From: a virus
Virus record (IMG/VR): IMGVR_UViG_3300037264_007944
Location: 1 to 61,161 of that record
Length of the DNA stretch: 61,161 nt
Strand: one strand, 5' to 3'
Position numbers and translations under genes: made by a program. This document shows, piece by piece, positions 39,931 to 47,995 of the stretch; position 1 is the stretch's first letter; each line of letters begins with the position of its first letter. Under the pieces are notes generated by a model that was not told the DNA's origin, searched no databases, and saw only the letters and a program-made list of their open reading frames with translations.

Positions 39931-40623
39931 ATGGAAGCGAATGAATCACCGATCCGCAAAGTCGGGATCGACCAGAAGGACAAGTCGGCTGGCTTCAGGA
40001 CCCGGAAAGGGTTCTCCAATACGTTCGCTGCCGGCCCTAATGTGAAAAGCTATTTCGACATCAGCTGGCCCTACGACGTAGACCTCGCCCTTGGGGACTA
40101 CAAGATTCCGGCGGCCGCAAACGCGGCCAACAGGCTATGGATCGAGCTCGCCCCGAACTTCGACCTGGCCATTCTCGCGGCCCCGGCGGCGATCCAGAAT
40201 GCCGTCGCCGCAGGAGACACCGGGGTCGTGCTCAACCCGTACGCGAAAGCAGCCCTCGACGGACTCCTCGCCTCGAATGGGGACGTGCAGACGTCGGAGG
40301 TCTACTTCAGGCTGACGAGCATCCCCGGAGACCCGACAGACTTCACCGCCCTCAGGATGGCCAAGTGGGATTCCGAGAACTCGAAGCTGGTGTCGCCCAC
40401 TGGGGCCGCCTTCGGTCTCGCGGCCGCCGCAGGCGACAAGATCTTCATCACGACAAGGTGGGAGGACGGCAGCTACATCTTCCCTGGCGAGTACATCAGG
40501 ATCGGAGACGAGTCCCTGGGCTCGAGCTCACTTCCCGCTGGCGTCAAGATCAGGGTCATCGTCCTGAACGAAGACGCCGCGGCCCTCACGATGTACTTCA
40601 ACCTCGTTTACTACCACAGCTAG
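39931..40623 (+). CDS. Unknown beta-rich virion-like protein
   Basis: 230 aa with AGGAG seven bases before the ATG. Contains SYFDISWPYDVDLALGDYKIP and IRVIVLNEDAAALTMYFNLVYY, a strand-rich architecture like its neighbours. No family recognised. Likely surface or fibre component. Confidence 0.62.
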   Translation: MEANESPIRKVGIDQKDKSAGFRTRKGFSNTFAAGPNVKSYFDISWPYDVDLALGDYKIPAAANAANRLWIELAPNFDLAILAAPAAIQNAVAAGDTGVVLNPYAKAALDGLLASNGDVQTSEVYFRLTSIPGDPTDFTALRMAKWDSENSKLVSPTGAAFGLAAAAGDKIFITTRWEDGSYIFPGEYIRIGDESLGSSSLPAGVKIRVIVLNEDAAALTMYFNLVYYHS

Positions 40624-40632
40624 GAGTTAAAA

Positions 40633-41157
40633 GTGAGCGTGATGCGAGGGACGATAGGGTTCAGCCGCAAGAAGGCGAACTTCATATCTAAAGTCATCCG
40701 CTGGTTCACCCGCAGCCAGTGGTCCCACACCTACATCATCTACCAGGACGCTCCGGAGATCCTCGTCGTCGAGGCCGGGACGTTCACTGTCCAGCTGGTC
40801 CCGATCACGAAGTACGAGTCGGCGAAGTACGTAAACACGTTCTTCGTCCCAAGGCACGTCAGCGTGGAACTCGTCGAGGCGGGCATCAAGAAGGTCCAGG
40901 AAAAGGTCGAGGCGACGTACGGCTGGCTTCAGCTTATCGGGTTCATCCCCGTCGTGATCGCCCGCAGGCTTCTTGGCATGACGATCTCCAACCCGGCGCG
41001 CGGCGGGATCATCTGCTCCGAACTCGTCCTGATATACCTTCGCGAAGCGGATCCGGACGGCCCGTGGAAGGACGCGGACCGGAACGCCGTCTCTCCAGAG
41101 GACATCTACGAGGAGCTGCTCCTGAGTCCACTGTTCGAGAAGGTGGAGTCGACTTAG
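40633..41157 (+). CDS. Papain-like amidase (YiiX/C92, NlpC/P60 superfamily)
   Basis: 174 aa. GTIGFSRKKANFISKVIRWF, QWSHTYIIY (His32) and GGIICSELVLIYLREAD (Cys128) are in the order of the permuted papain-like YiiX family, in which His precedes Cys; Glu48 in VVEAGTF may assist. Such enzymes cleave amide bonds in peptidoglycan or related molecules. In a phage it could act in cell-wall penetration or release. It lies at the end of the fibre-like block. Confidence 0.75.
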   Translation: MSVMRGTIGFSRKKANFISKVIRWFTRSQWSHTYIIYQDAPEILVVEAGTFTVQLVPITKYESAKYVNTFFVPRHVSVELVEAGIKKVQEKVEATYGWLQLIGFIPVVIARRLLGMTISNPARGGIICSELVLIYLREADPDGPWKDADRNAVSPEDIYEELLLSPLFEKVEST

Positions 41158-41158
41158 G

Positions 41159-41186
41159 GAACGACCGCGCCCAGTTAGAGTATGAT
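41159..41186 (+). promoter_or_regulatory. Phage promoter, GAACGAC-N15-TATGAT
   Basis: GAACGAC (41159-41165), 15 bases, TATGAT (41181-41186). The GTG at 41194 follows after seven bases. It opens the head gene block. Confidence 0.8.
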
Positions 41187-41193
41187 TGATCGG

Positions 41194-41436
41194 GTGATGG
41201 CTCAGAAGCGAGTGGGCAGAACGTGGCTCCTGAGGGGCGAGATCCAAAAAGGAAAGCTCATCATCAAGACCGTCGACAAGGTCGTCGAGGCGTCCAGCGA
41301 GGAAGAGCTTGAGTCTGCCGAGCGCGAGCTCCGGTCCGCCCTCGCTGAGGAGGCCTTCCAGAACTTCAAGAAGGGCGACCTGAAGGATATAAAGATAGAA
41401 GTCCGCAGTGAAATCGACAAGTCAGACCGGCCCTAA
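41194..41436 (+). CDS. Unknown small charged protein
   Basis: 80 aa from GTG 41194 (ATG 41197 is equally possible). An ATG at 41182 lies within the -10 element and is rejected. MAQKRVGRTWLLRGEIQKGK is followed by an acidic helix (EASSEEELESAERELRSAL). Predicted leaderless. Family unknown. Confidence 0.65.
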   Translation: MMAQKRVGRTWLLRGEIQKGKLIIKTVDKVVEASSEEELESAERELRSALAEEAFQNFKKGDLKDIKIEVRSEIDKSDRP

Positions 41437-41454
41437 GGCCGATAGGAGACCCAG

Positions 41455-42078
41455 ATGAAAGTCGAAATCCTGAAGTCAGACGAGGGCGTTCAGATCCACC
41501 TCGAGAACGAGGATGGGTCGAAGACGGTCTGGCTATGCGACACCGAACAGGCGGCGATCTTCAAGCTCGCCAACCTGCTGTTCTCCGCCCAGGAGGACCC
41601 GAAGCAGGCCAAGCGGTCCATCCTGATCGGCGACTTCGACGCCCCGGAGCCAAAGGAGAAGCCTCTCGCCGAGCGCGCCGAGAAAATTCGCGAGGATCTC
41701 AAGAAGTCCGGCCTCGCCCAGAAGGGCGGCGACATGGCCGCCAAGGACCTCGAGAAGTTCAAGGACATCCTCAAGAAGATGCAGGAGGCGCAGGAGATCT
41801 CGGCTCCGTTCACGGTCCCGAGCATCTACGACACCCCTGGCATCAAGATCTACCCGGCATCCATCCCGCAGCCGATCCCGATGATGCCGTACATCGGCGA
41901 TCTTCCGTACAGCGTAAGCGGCACCGGCCAGCCGTGGTGGGTTCAAAGCCAAAACATCCAGGTGACCAACTTCAGCGGGGCAGCCCTCGTCGAGACTCCA
42001 GCGGCCGACGTGCTGACGGCGAACGGCTCCGCCGTGAAGATGTTCAACGTATCCATGAGCCTTCAGAGCAACGGATGA
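41455..42078 (+). CDS. Head-region protein, unknown
   Basis: 207 aa with AGGAGAC before the ATG. N-terminal strand part, central charged helix (LEKFKDILKKMQEAQEI) and Pro/Ile-rich C-terminal domain (YPASIPQPIPMMPYIG). It immediately precedes the protease-like gene (ATGA overlap), the place where scaffold or portal-associated genes usually are. No family recognised. Confidence 0.62.
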   Translation: MKVEILKSDEGVQIHLENEDGSKTVWLCDTEQAAIFKLANLLFSAQEDPKQAKRSILIGDFDAPEPKEKPLAERAEKIREDLKKSGLAQKGGDMAAKDLEKFKDILKKMQEAQEISAPFTVPSIYDTPGIKIYPASIPQPIPMMPYIGDLPYSVSGTGQPWWVQSQNIQVTNFSGAALVETPAADVLTANGSAVKMFNVSMSLQSNG

Positions 42079-43934
42079 TCGAAAAGCGCAGCCACGTCCA
42101 GGCCTACGACCCCGTGCACGGGCAGAACGTGTTCGTGCTCGGCGGCGAGCTCGAGAAGACCGCCTCGATCGTGAAGATCGCGGAGGTTTCCGATGTCATC
42201 GCCCAGGCGATCGAGGGCCTGAAAGCCGAACCCGGACACCGCTACGTCCTTGTGAACGGCATCGGAGCAGGCGAGTTCTGGGGCTCGAACAGGAACGGCG
42301 ACTACTTCCCCGAGGGCGGCCTCAAGCACGCCGGGGAGGACTACGGGTTCCGGACGTTCCTTGCCGGCCACAACTTCCTCCATCACGAGAACAAGGACCC
42401 GCTCAAGGCCGTCGGCACCGTGAAGTGCGCCCACTACAACACGAAGATGCACCGCGTCGAGCTGCTTCTGGACACCGACCTGGCGAAGCTCGCAAAAGCC
42501 GATCCGGAGATCTACGAGAAGGTCGCCAACGGAGATCCCGTCGACGTGTCGATGGGCTCGAAGTGCGACTTCGACGTGTGCTCGATCTGCTCGCACCGCG
42601 CGGCGACGCGCCAGGAATACTGCGCTCACCTGAAGACCGCCATGAACCAGGTGATGGACGGCGGGCAGAAGGCGTATGCCTACACGCCGCACCCGCGCTT
42701 CTTCGACATCAGCTACGTCACGAAGGGCGCCGACGTCACGGCGAAGGCTCTCCACTACCTGGACAAGCAGGCCAGCCTGGCCGACAACGTCGTCTCCCGC
42801 CTGAAAGCCGCGGCATGCCCGGCCCCGGAGATGCACGAGAAGGTCGCCTCGCAGGCGACGTACTCGCTTCCGTCCTTCAAGGAGGATGACCGCTGCGTGG
42901 TTGCCCTCCTCGAGGCCGTTGAACCAACGATCCCGTTCGAGGCCCTCGCGGGCATGGCGAAGATCGGCTTCAACGAAACGCTCTCCACCTGCACGAACCT
43001 GGGCGTGATTCTGAAGCCGGAGGAGTATCAGGCCGTCGCGCTTGTCGCGCTCGGCCATGAGAAAGAGGCGCGTGCCGCGTACGACGCCGGCGCCTCCATC
43101 GATCCATCCACCGCCGGATCCTGGTTCGACCCGTCTCTCAGGCCGATCAAGGCGCAGATATCCAGCGACAACATGAGCGAGAAGGTCGCCGAGATCATCT
43201 GCGACTTCGTGCCGGAGAGGTCCATCTTCGAGCCGTTCTTCTCGTCCCGCATCGAGAGCATTTCTCACGTTCCATCCGCGACGCTCTCGAAGATCGCGTC
43301 AGCGAACGCGATCATGAAAGAAGCGTCCTCGTTCATGACGGCGGAGCTCGCCGCGGCGCTGGCGCTCGGGTACCTCATCTATAGAGGTGGGACTCCAGGG
43401 GCCGCGACGGAAACTTTGAGAGAGGCCCTCTCGAAACCCGGCATGTCGAAAAAGGTTCTGACGGTCCTCCTTCCTCTCATGGCCGCAGGGAGCGTCGTCG
43501 ACAAGATGCTCAACTACCAGCCGCAGACGTCACTCAAGACGGCCGGGTGGGGCGCCGGATGGGTCGCGCCTGTCGCCGGCACGTACCTGTACTCCGCGTA
43601 CGCGAAGAGAAAAGCTGAGCGTGGAGAGCCGATCAGCGGTCTCGAGCACATGGCGATCGACTACCCTCTCCCTCTGGCCCTTGGCGCAGTTGCCGGCATC
43701 AAGGGCCTCACTCGCAAAATCAGGGGAACGACAGGCAAAACGGGTGGTATCATTTCGGACATGAACAAGAGCGGCTCGCAGGACCTGGCGCTCGCGCTGG
43801 GCTCCGGCTTCTACCGCCCTCGCGCGTCTGGGTTGGCCGGTTACGCCGCCGACTCTGTGATTGCCGTCGGACTCGCGAAGCTTTTCGGATCGCTGAAAAA
43901 TCTCGTTACCGGCGACAAGTCCAAGAACGAATAA
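42075..43934 (+). CDS. Prohead protease-like protein with long C-terminal extension
   Basis: 619 aa from ATG 42075. Residues 60-225 resemble prohead maturation proteases of the S78/assemblin-like type: NRNGDYFPE, HNFLHHENKDPLKAVGTV (His103/104), HRVELLLDTD, and VDVSMGSK (Ser159). A Cys group follows (Cys164, 169, 172, 183), likely a metal knuckle. LEKTAS at 27-31 could be a self-processing site. The C-terminal 350 residues are helical with two hydrophobic stretches. It precedes scaffold-like genes and the capsid gene. A frame from 41535 reads through the upstream gene and is rejected. Confidence 0.6.
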   Translation: MIEKRSHVQAYDPVHGQNVFVLGGELEKTASIVKIAEVSDVIAQAIEGLKAEPGHRYVLVNGIGAGEFWGSNRNGDYFPEGGLKHAGEDYGFRTFLAGHNFLHHENKDPLKAVGTVKCAHYNTKMHRVELLLDTDLAKLAKADPEIYEKVANGDPVDVSMGSKCDFDVCSICSHRAATRQEYCAHLKTAMNQVMDGGQKAYAYTPHPRFFDISYVTKGADVTAKALHYLDKQASLADNVVSRLKAAACPAPEMHEKVASQATYSLPSFKEDDRCVVALLEAVEPTIPFEALAGMAKIGFNETLSTCTNLGVILKPEEYQAVALVALGHEKEARAAYDAGASIDPSTAGSWFDPSLRPIKAQISSDNMSEKVAEIICDFVPERSIFEPFFSSRIESISHVPSATLSKIASANAIMKEASSFMTAELAAALALGYLIYRGGTPGAATETLREALSKPGMSKKVLTVLLPLMAAGSVVDKMLNYQPQTSLKTAGWGAGWVAPVAGTYLYSAYAKRKAERGEPISGLEHMAIDYPLPLALGAVAGIKGLTRKIRGTTGKTGGIISDMNKSGSQDLALALGSGFYRPRASGLAGYAADSVIAVGLAKLFGSLKNLVTGDKSKNE

Positions 43935-43946
43935 CGGAGGAAGGCC

Positions 43947-44438
43947 ATGCCCACGCTCGCAGAAATCTATCGCACGCTTCAGGAACACGAGACCGCCGAG
44001 AAGACGGCGTCCGTGAAGAAGCAGGCCATCGCGTCGCCCCAGAGCGGCGGACAGCCCGGCATCTCCGCGACCCTCGAGGACGTCCTCGGGTCGAACGTCG
44101 CCGAGACGAAGGTCCGCATCAAGAAGAAGCTCGAGGAAGCGGCCGGCGCTCAGGCGTCCGCCGAAGGCCTCGGGTCCCACGCCGAAGAGGCGCCCACGCA
44201 GAGCCAGGCTCCCGTCCAGGGCGACAAGATGCCCCCCGGCGGCGAGAAGGGCGTGGCCGTCCCGACCGGTCTGAGCGGCAAGCTGGCCGCAGCGGCCAGG
44301 AAGGCCGAGTCCGAGAAGGCCGCCGAGGTCGAGAAGTCGGCCGAGGAGAAGCTCGCGGAGGAGTACTTCGCCGCTGGTCAGATCCAGGCCCAGGGCTTCG
44401 TCTACGAGCTGAATCGCCTGATCGGCGAGGCGAAGTAG
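43947..44438 (+). CDS. Head-region protein with YFAAG motif, possible scaffold
   Basis: 163 aa with GGAGGAAGG before the ATG. EKTASVKKQA near the N-terminus, a long Glu/Lys/Ala helix-rich and disordered middle, and EEYFAAGQIQAQGFVYELN at the C-terminus. Composition (Ala, Glu, Lys, Gln; no Cys) and position between protease and capsid genes fit a scaffolding or internal core protein, without proof. Confidence 0.62.
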   Translation: MPTLAEIYRTLQEHETAEKTASVKKQAIASPQSGGQPGISATLEDVLGSNVAETKVRIKKKLEEAAGAQASAEGLGSHAEEAPTQSQAPVQGDKMPPGGEKGVAVPTGLSGKLAAAARKAESEKAAEVEKSAEEKLAEEYFAAGQIQAQGFVYELNRLIGEAK

Positions 44439-44472
44439 TCGTCGTCCGGGCACTTCAACCAGAAGGACCACG

Positions 44473-45231
44473 ATGAACGAGATCGACCAAGCCCTGGACT
44501 CGCTGAGTCCCGCGGAGCTCGCGGCTCTTGAGCAGGGACTCGACAAGCAGGCCGCCGACACAAAGGCGGCATTCCACTTCCAGTCTGGGGTGAAGATGGC
44601 CTCGGAGGCCTTCGCCGCCTACAAGGAGACTGGTGAGCTGTCGCCGCTTCTCGCTCTCGTCACCGAGCCCAAGGTGGCCGTCGATGCCGACGGCGTAGAC
44701 GCCGCCCTGGACAAGTGCTCCGCGGAGCAGCTGGCCGCCATCGAAGCGGAGCTGGACGGCAAGGCGTCCGAAACCAAGATCGCCGAGGAGTACGCCGCGA
44801 AGTACTTCGACATGGGCGTGAAGATGGCCCAGGACTGGGTCGGCAACCTCAGCGGCGGCGACTCCACGAAGACCGCGTCCTGCGGCCGTGAGTTGCTCGA
44901 CAAGCTCGCACTCGGGATTCGTGGCATGGGCTACGCGGCCAGCAAGCAGCAGGTCCTGGCGGCCAGGGCCGCCACCGGCGGCAAGGTTCGCGCAGGAGTA
45001 GCTCCGACAACCCTGGGCACCGGAGAGGCGGTCAAGGGAAGACAGGCGTTCGTGGCCGGTGGAGATGCTCGATCGGTCATCGCCCCCGGCTCGAAGACGA
45101 TGCGCGGCATGGGGTTTGGCGGGCCGCAGAGCATGCACCGCACGAATCCTATGGCAACCGGCGTCGCGGTTGGGGTCGGCGGCACGCTGGCTGCACAGAG
45201 CATGTTCGGCGGCGACAGGGACAGACGGTAA
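44473..45231 (+). CDS. Head-region protein, internal repeat
   Basis: 252 aa. The segment LDSLSPAELAALEQGLDKQAADTK and the later LDKCSAEQLAAIEAELDGKASETK are two copies of one unit, each followed by an aromatic helix (FHFQSGVKMASEAF; YFDMGVKMAQDWV). STKTAS occurs at about 135. The C-terminal part is Gly/Ala-rich. Likely virion internal protein. Confidence 0.65.
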   Translation: MNEIDQALDSLSPAELAALEQGLDKQAADTKAAFHFQSGVKMASEAFAAYKETGELSPLLALVTEPKVAVDADGVDAALDKCSAEQLAAIEAELDGKASETKIAEEYAAKYFDMGVKMAQDWVGNLSGGDSTKTASCGRELLDKLALGIRGMGYAASKQQVLAARAATGGKVRAGVAPTTLGTGEAVKGRQAFVAGGDARSVIAPGSKTMRGMGFGGPQSMHRTNPMATGVAVGVGGTLAAQSMFGGDRDRR

Positions 45232-45248
45232 AATAACGGAGGATGGCC

Positions 45249-45653
45249 ATGAGTCTCGCAGCTATTTACGAAGCGAATTTCGGCAAGGAAGCCATGGAAG
45301 TCAAGAAGGCCGAGCCCGAGGCCGCCGTGGCCGATGCCCCGGTGACGGAAGCTCCCGCGGCGGAAGCCGGCGCGGAGATGACCGACGCCGAGCTCGACAA
45401 GGCCCTCGAAGGCATGACCGACGAGCAACTCCAGGCGCTTGCCAAGGAAGTCGCCGGAGAGCGGAAGGCCGCCGAGGCGAAGTCGTCCGAAGCGAACGAG
45501 AAGCTGGCCGAGGAATACTTCGCGGCCGGGCGCATCTTCGCCCAGGGCTTCATGACCGAAGTGAATGGCACCGAGAAGACCGCCACGAGAGCGCCGGCGA
45601 CAGCGATCCAGAAGTTCGCCGCCATGCTCGAGACGGAACTCCAGGCGAAGTAG
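45249..45653 (+). CDS. Head-region protein with YFAAG motif
   Basis: 134 aa from ATG 45249, chosen because GGAGG lies at the right distance (the same layout as the gene at 43947); ATG 45243 is the alternative. Acidic N-terminal half, EEYFAAGRIFAQGFMTEVN near residue 95, then EKTATRAP. Closely related in plan to the protein at 43947. Confidence 0.65.
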   Translation: MSLAAIYEANFGKEAMEVKKAEPEAAVADAPVTEAPAAEAGAEMTDAELDKALEGMTDEQLQALAKEVAGERKAAEAKSSEANEKLAEEYFAAGRIFAQGFMTEVNGTEKTATRAPATAIQKFAAMLETELQAK

Positions 45654-45669
45654 CCCAACCGGAGATCAG

Positions 45670-46458
45670 ATGAGCAACTCGTTCGTCAAGAGGGCCCCTG
45701 AGATCGCCGAGGAGATTCTCCTCAAGGCGGCATCTGGATACCTCCCTGACGTTCTCCGGACGTACGCGAAGAACCTCCTGAGCAAGGAGGCGTCCGACGA
45801 CCGGGAGAAGCTCGTCGCCCCGGAACGGATGGCGCTGTCGGAGCTCCAGAAGATCGCCCATTCGAACAAGGTCACCCTTCCGCTCATCGCGTCCGTGAAC
45901 TCGGACGACTGGTCTTCGATCGCAGGGGACCTCGTGAAGATGGCGTCCCGCCACGAGGCGGAGAACGGGCGCGAGATCTTCGAGAACGCCGCGGCTATGG
46001 TCGCCATGCGGAAAGAGGCTGGTGGTGTCGCTCGTGGCGCCCGCCGCGCCGCTGGCGCAGCGGCTGGCGCTGGACGCGCCGCTGGCGCTGCGGCCGCCCA
46101 CGCTCCCGCCGTACACGTGCCGCAGCCGCAAGGCAAGTTTAAGCAGTGGTGGCATGGGAAGGACTCGCCCGTAGATTTTGAACATAGAGCCTGGGAAGGC
46201 GGCCAGAGGGCCAGCCTCTCCAGGATCTCCGGCACGACAGAGAACGTAGCCGCCAACGAGGCTGCCAGACAGTCCGCCGCGAGCGCGGCCGAATCATCGG
46301 CCAAGGCGGACGCCCAGAAGCGCCACTTCGACCTCAAGGACAAAGCTGTAAGCAGCCATCACGGCCCGCTGATGGCCGCCGCCGTCGGCGTCCCGGTCGC
46401 CGCCATGGCGATGCGTCGCGACCCGGCCAAGAGAGAGGACGTCAGGATCTACAAATGA
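45670..46458 (+). CDS. Ala/Arg-rich head-region protein
   Basis: 262 aa from ATG 45670. Helical N-terminal domain with LSKEASDD and MRKEAGG motifs, then an Ala/Gly/Arg-rich linker (GARRAAGAAAGAGRAAGAAA) and a C-terminal domain with RHFDLKDKAVSSHHG. A longer frame from 45565 overlaps the upstream gene with Arg/Pro nonsense. Family not recognised. Confidence 0.63.
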   Translation: MSNSFVKRAPEIAEEILLKAASGYLPDVLRTYAKNLLSKEASDDREKLVAPERMALSELQKIAHSNKVTLPLIASVNSDDWSSIAGDLVKMASRHEAENGREIFENAAAMVAMRKEAGGVARGARRAAGAAAGAGRAAGAAAAHAPAVHVPQPQGKFKQWWHGKDSPVDFEHRAWEGGQRASLSRISGTTENVAANEAARQSAASAAESSAKADAQKRHFDLKDKAVSSHHGPLMAAAVGVPVAAMAMRRDPAKREDVRIYK

Positions 46459-47189
46459 GAGATCTTCTCGACGTCCAGGTTGACCTGTACCCGACGATGC
46501 TGCGTCGCATGGCCGCCGGAGAGCACCTCGCCTCCCAGCAGGACGACACCGAGAAGCTCGCCGCCACCCTCCTCGCCGCGGAAGCCATCGAGGCCGAACG
46601 GGCCGCGCAGGCGCCGATCGAGAAGAGTGCGATCGACATCGGGCTCGGAACGCTCGCCATCGGCGCGCTCGCCGCTGGCGCCGCGCCGGCCGTCAGGCTC
46701 ATCAAGAAGATCTTCGCCGGCCCGGCGGTCCCGGAAGAGGGCGCCGAGTTGATTCAGTCCTTCCGGAAGATCATCCAGAGCCAACAGGAAACCGAGGCCA
46801 TGAAGCGCAAGATGCTCATGCTCGGTCTCGGCGCGGCCGGCGCTGGCGCGCTCGCTGTGAAGGCCCTGGAAGGCAGGCGTCAGGACAAAGCCGCCGCCCA
46901 CGAGTCCGACAAGGACGAGGAAAAGTCCGAGAAGGACGAGAAGGGCGAAGAGAAATCCGACAAGAAGAATCTTCCGCCCTGGCTCCAGGGTAAGGGCGAC
47001 AAGAAGGACGACGACAAGTCCAAGTCCGAGAAGAAGGACGAGAAGTCCGAAAAAGAAGAGAAGGACAAGGACGAGAAAGATTCTGCAGATGTTGCTGTGA
47101 GCAACATTGGCGCAGGAAGGACCGCCGTGAAAACGGGGTCTCCCTCCTCTCGCGCGGTGCTCGACCGCTTGATGAAGAGCTTCGCGTAA
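46455..47189 (+). CDS. Membrane-segment protein with extreme charged tract
   Basis: 244 aa. Two hydrophobic stretches (about 62-82, IGLGTLAIGALAAGAAPAV; 122-138, MLMLGLGAAGAGALAVKAL) precede a 65-residue tract made mostly of Lys, Glu, Asp and Ser (about 145-212). The operator palindrome d lies within its coding sequence (ADVAVSNIG). ATGA overlap with the gene before. Role unknown. Confidence 0.63.
   Translation: MRDLLDVQVDLYPTMLRRMAAGEHLASQQDDTEKLAATLLAAEAIEAERAAQAPIEKSAIDIGLGTLAIGALAAGAAPAVRLIKKIFAGPAVPEEGAELIQSFRKIIQSQQETEAMKRKMLMLGLGAAGAGALAVKALEGRRQDKAAAHESDKDEEKSEKDEKGEEKSDKKNLPPWLQGKGDKKDDDKSKSEKKDEKSEKEEKDKDEKDSADVAVSNIGAGRTAVKTGSPSSRAVLDRLMKSFA
47091..47105. promoter_or_regulatory. 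Palindromic operator candidate (site d), inside a gene
   Basis: GTTGCT-GTG-AGCAAC, with symmetry extending to 19 bp (47089-47107), within the coding sequence at 46455-47189. No promoter is evident here, so if bound it may act as a roadblock or structural site rather than as a promoter operator. Confidence 0.5.
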
Positions 47190-47209
47190 GAGGTGAGAGG
47201 TGATTCGCA

Positions 47210-47986
47210 GTGCCTTCGATCAATGTGACGCCGGAAGAAGTCAGCGCGGCTTCCTTGGAAGCGGCGCGAAAGAAGGGAACAGGCAGTTTTTTCCTTGATA
47301 TACTTGGGGCGCCGTTACTGAAGCGCCCAGCTCTTTCAAATGCGGTCGCAAAATACAGGAAAGGCCTGACGGACGCGGACGTTCGCGCCGGAGAAGCCGC
47401 CGGGAAAATCCCGGGGCTCGGACGGATCTTCGAAGAGGAGATGCGGACGCCGGTGAAGACTGTGGGAAACCTGGAAGTGTCCCACGTCGCGAAGGTGAAG
47501 CGCCTGACGGCCCCTCTTGTGAAGGCCCAGAAGTTCATGGTCCCGCTCTTCGCGTACGAAGGGCTGAGGAGAGTGTTCTCTGGGGGCGACGGCGAGGCGC
47601 AGGCGCAAGGTAAGGGAGCGAGTGACACGATGATGACACGCGACGAGCAGGCGGTCCTGGTGAAGGCGGCTGCCGTCATCGAGCAGCTCGGCAAGGAACG
47701 CGCGATGCTGATCGATCAGCTCGCGGTCGCCATGCACGAGAAGCAGGCTCACACGATCGCGGCGGACATGGCCGACAAGGGCATGGTCTCCCGCGAGGAC
47801 GTCGAGAAGAAGGCCGCCGAGCTTGCGCTCGAGCCAGACCTCGGCATCGTCAAGAAAGCAGTCGACCTTTCACAGCGCGGCTTCGAGATGGGACGTATCG
47901 AGAAAACGGCTCAGCTCGAGGATGGCTCCGAGGGGGACATGGATCCGCTCACGGAGATGTTGGTCAACCACATCAGAGGACGATAG
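47210..47986 (+). CDS. Head-region protein, unknown
   Basis: 258 aa from GTG 47210. Basic helical N-terminal half; the C-terminal half is a long helix (EQAVLVKAAAVIEQLGKER) ending MGRIEKTAQLEDG with the E-K-T-A motif. The first 150 bases are less G+C-rich than neighbours. Position right before capsid-type genes suggests a head role. Confidence 0.62.
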   Translation: MPSINVTPEEVSAASLEAARKKGTGSFFLDILGAPLLKRPALSNAVAKYRKGLTDADVRAGEAAGKIPGLGRIFEEEMRTPVKTVGNLEVSHVAKVKRLTAPLVKAQKFMVPLFAYEGLRRVFSGGDGEAQAQGKGASDTMMTRDEQAVLVKAAAVIEQLGKERAMLIDQLAVAMHEKQAHTIAADMADKGMVSREDVEKKAAELALEPDLGIVKKAVDLSQRGFEMGRIEKTAQLEDGSEGDMDPLTEMLVNHIRGR

Positions 47987-47995
47987 GAGGACGCG

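Noticed and set aside
41535-42074. Long + frame running into the protease-like gene
   Set aside because: It is the out-of-frame reading of the gene at 41455, with Arg/Gly/Pro-rich nonsense; the protease-like gene starts at ATG 42075 with ATGA coupling.
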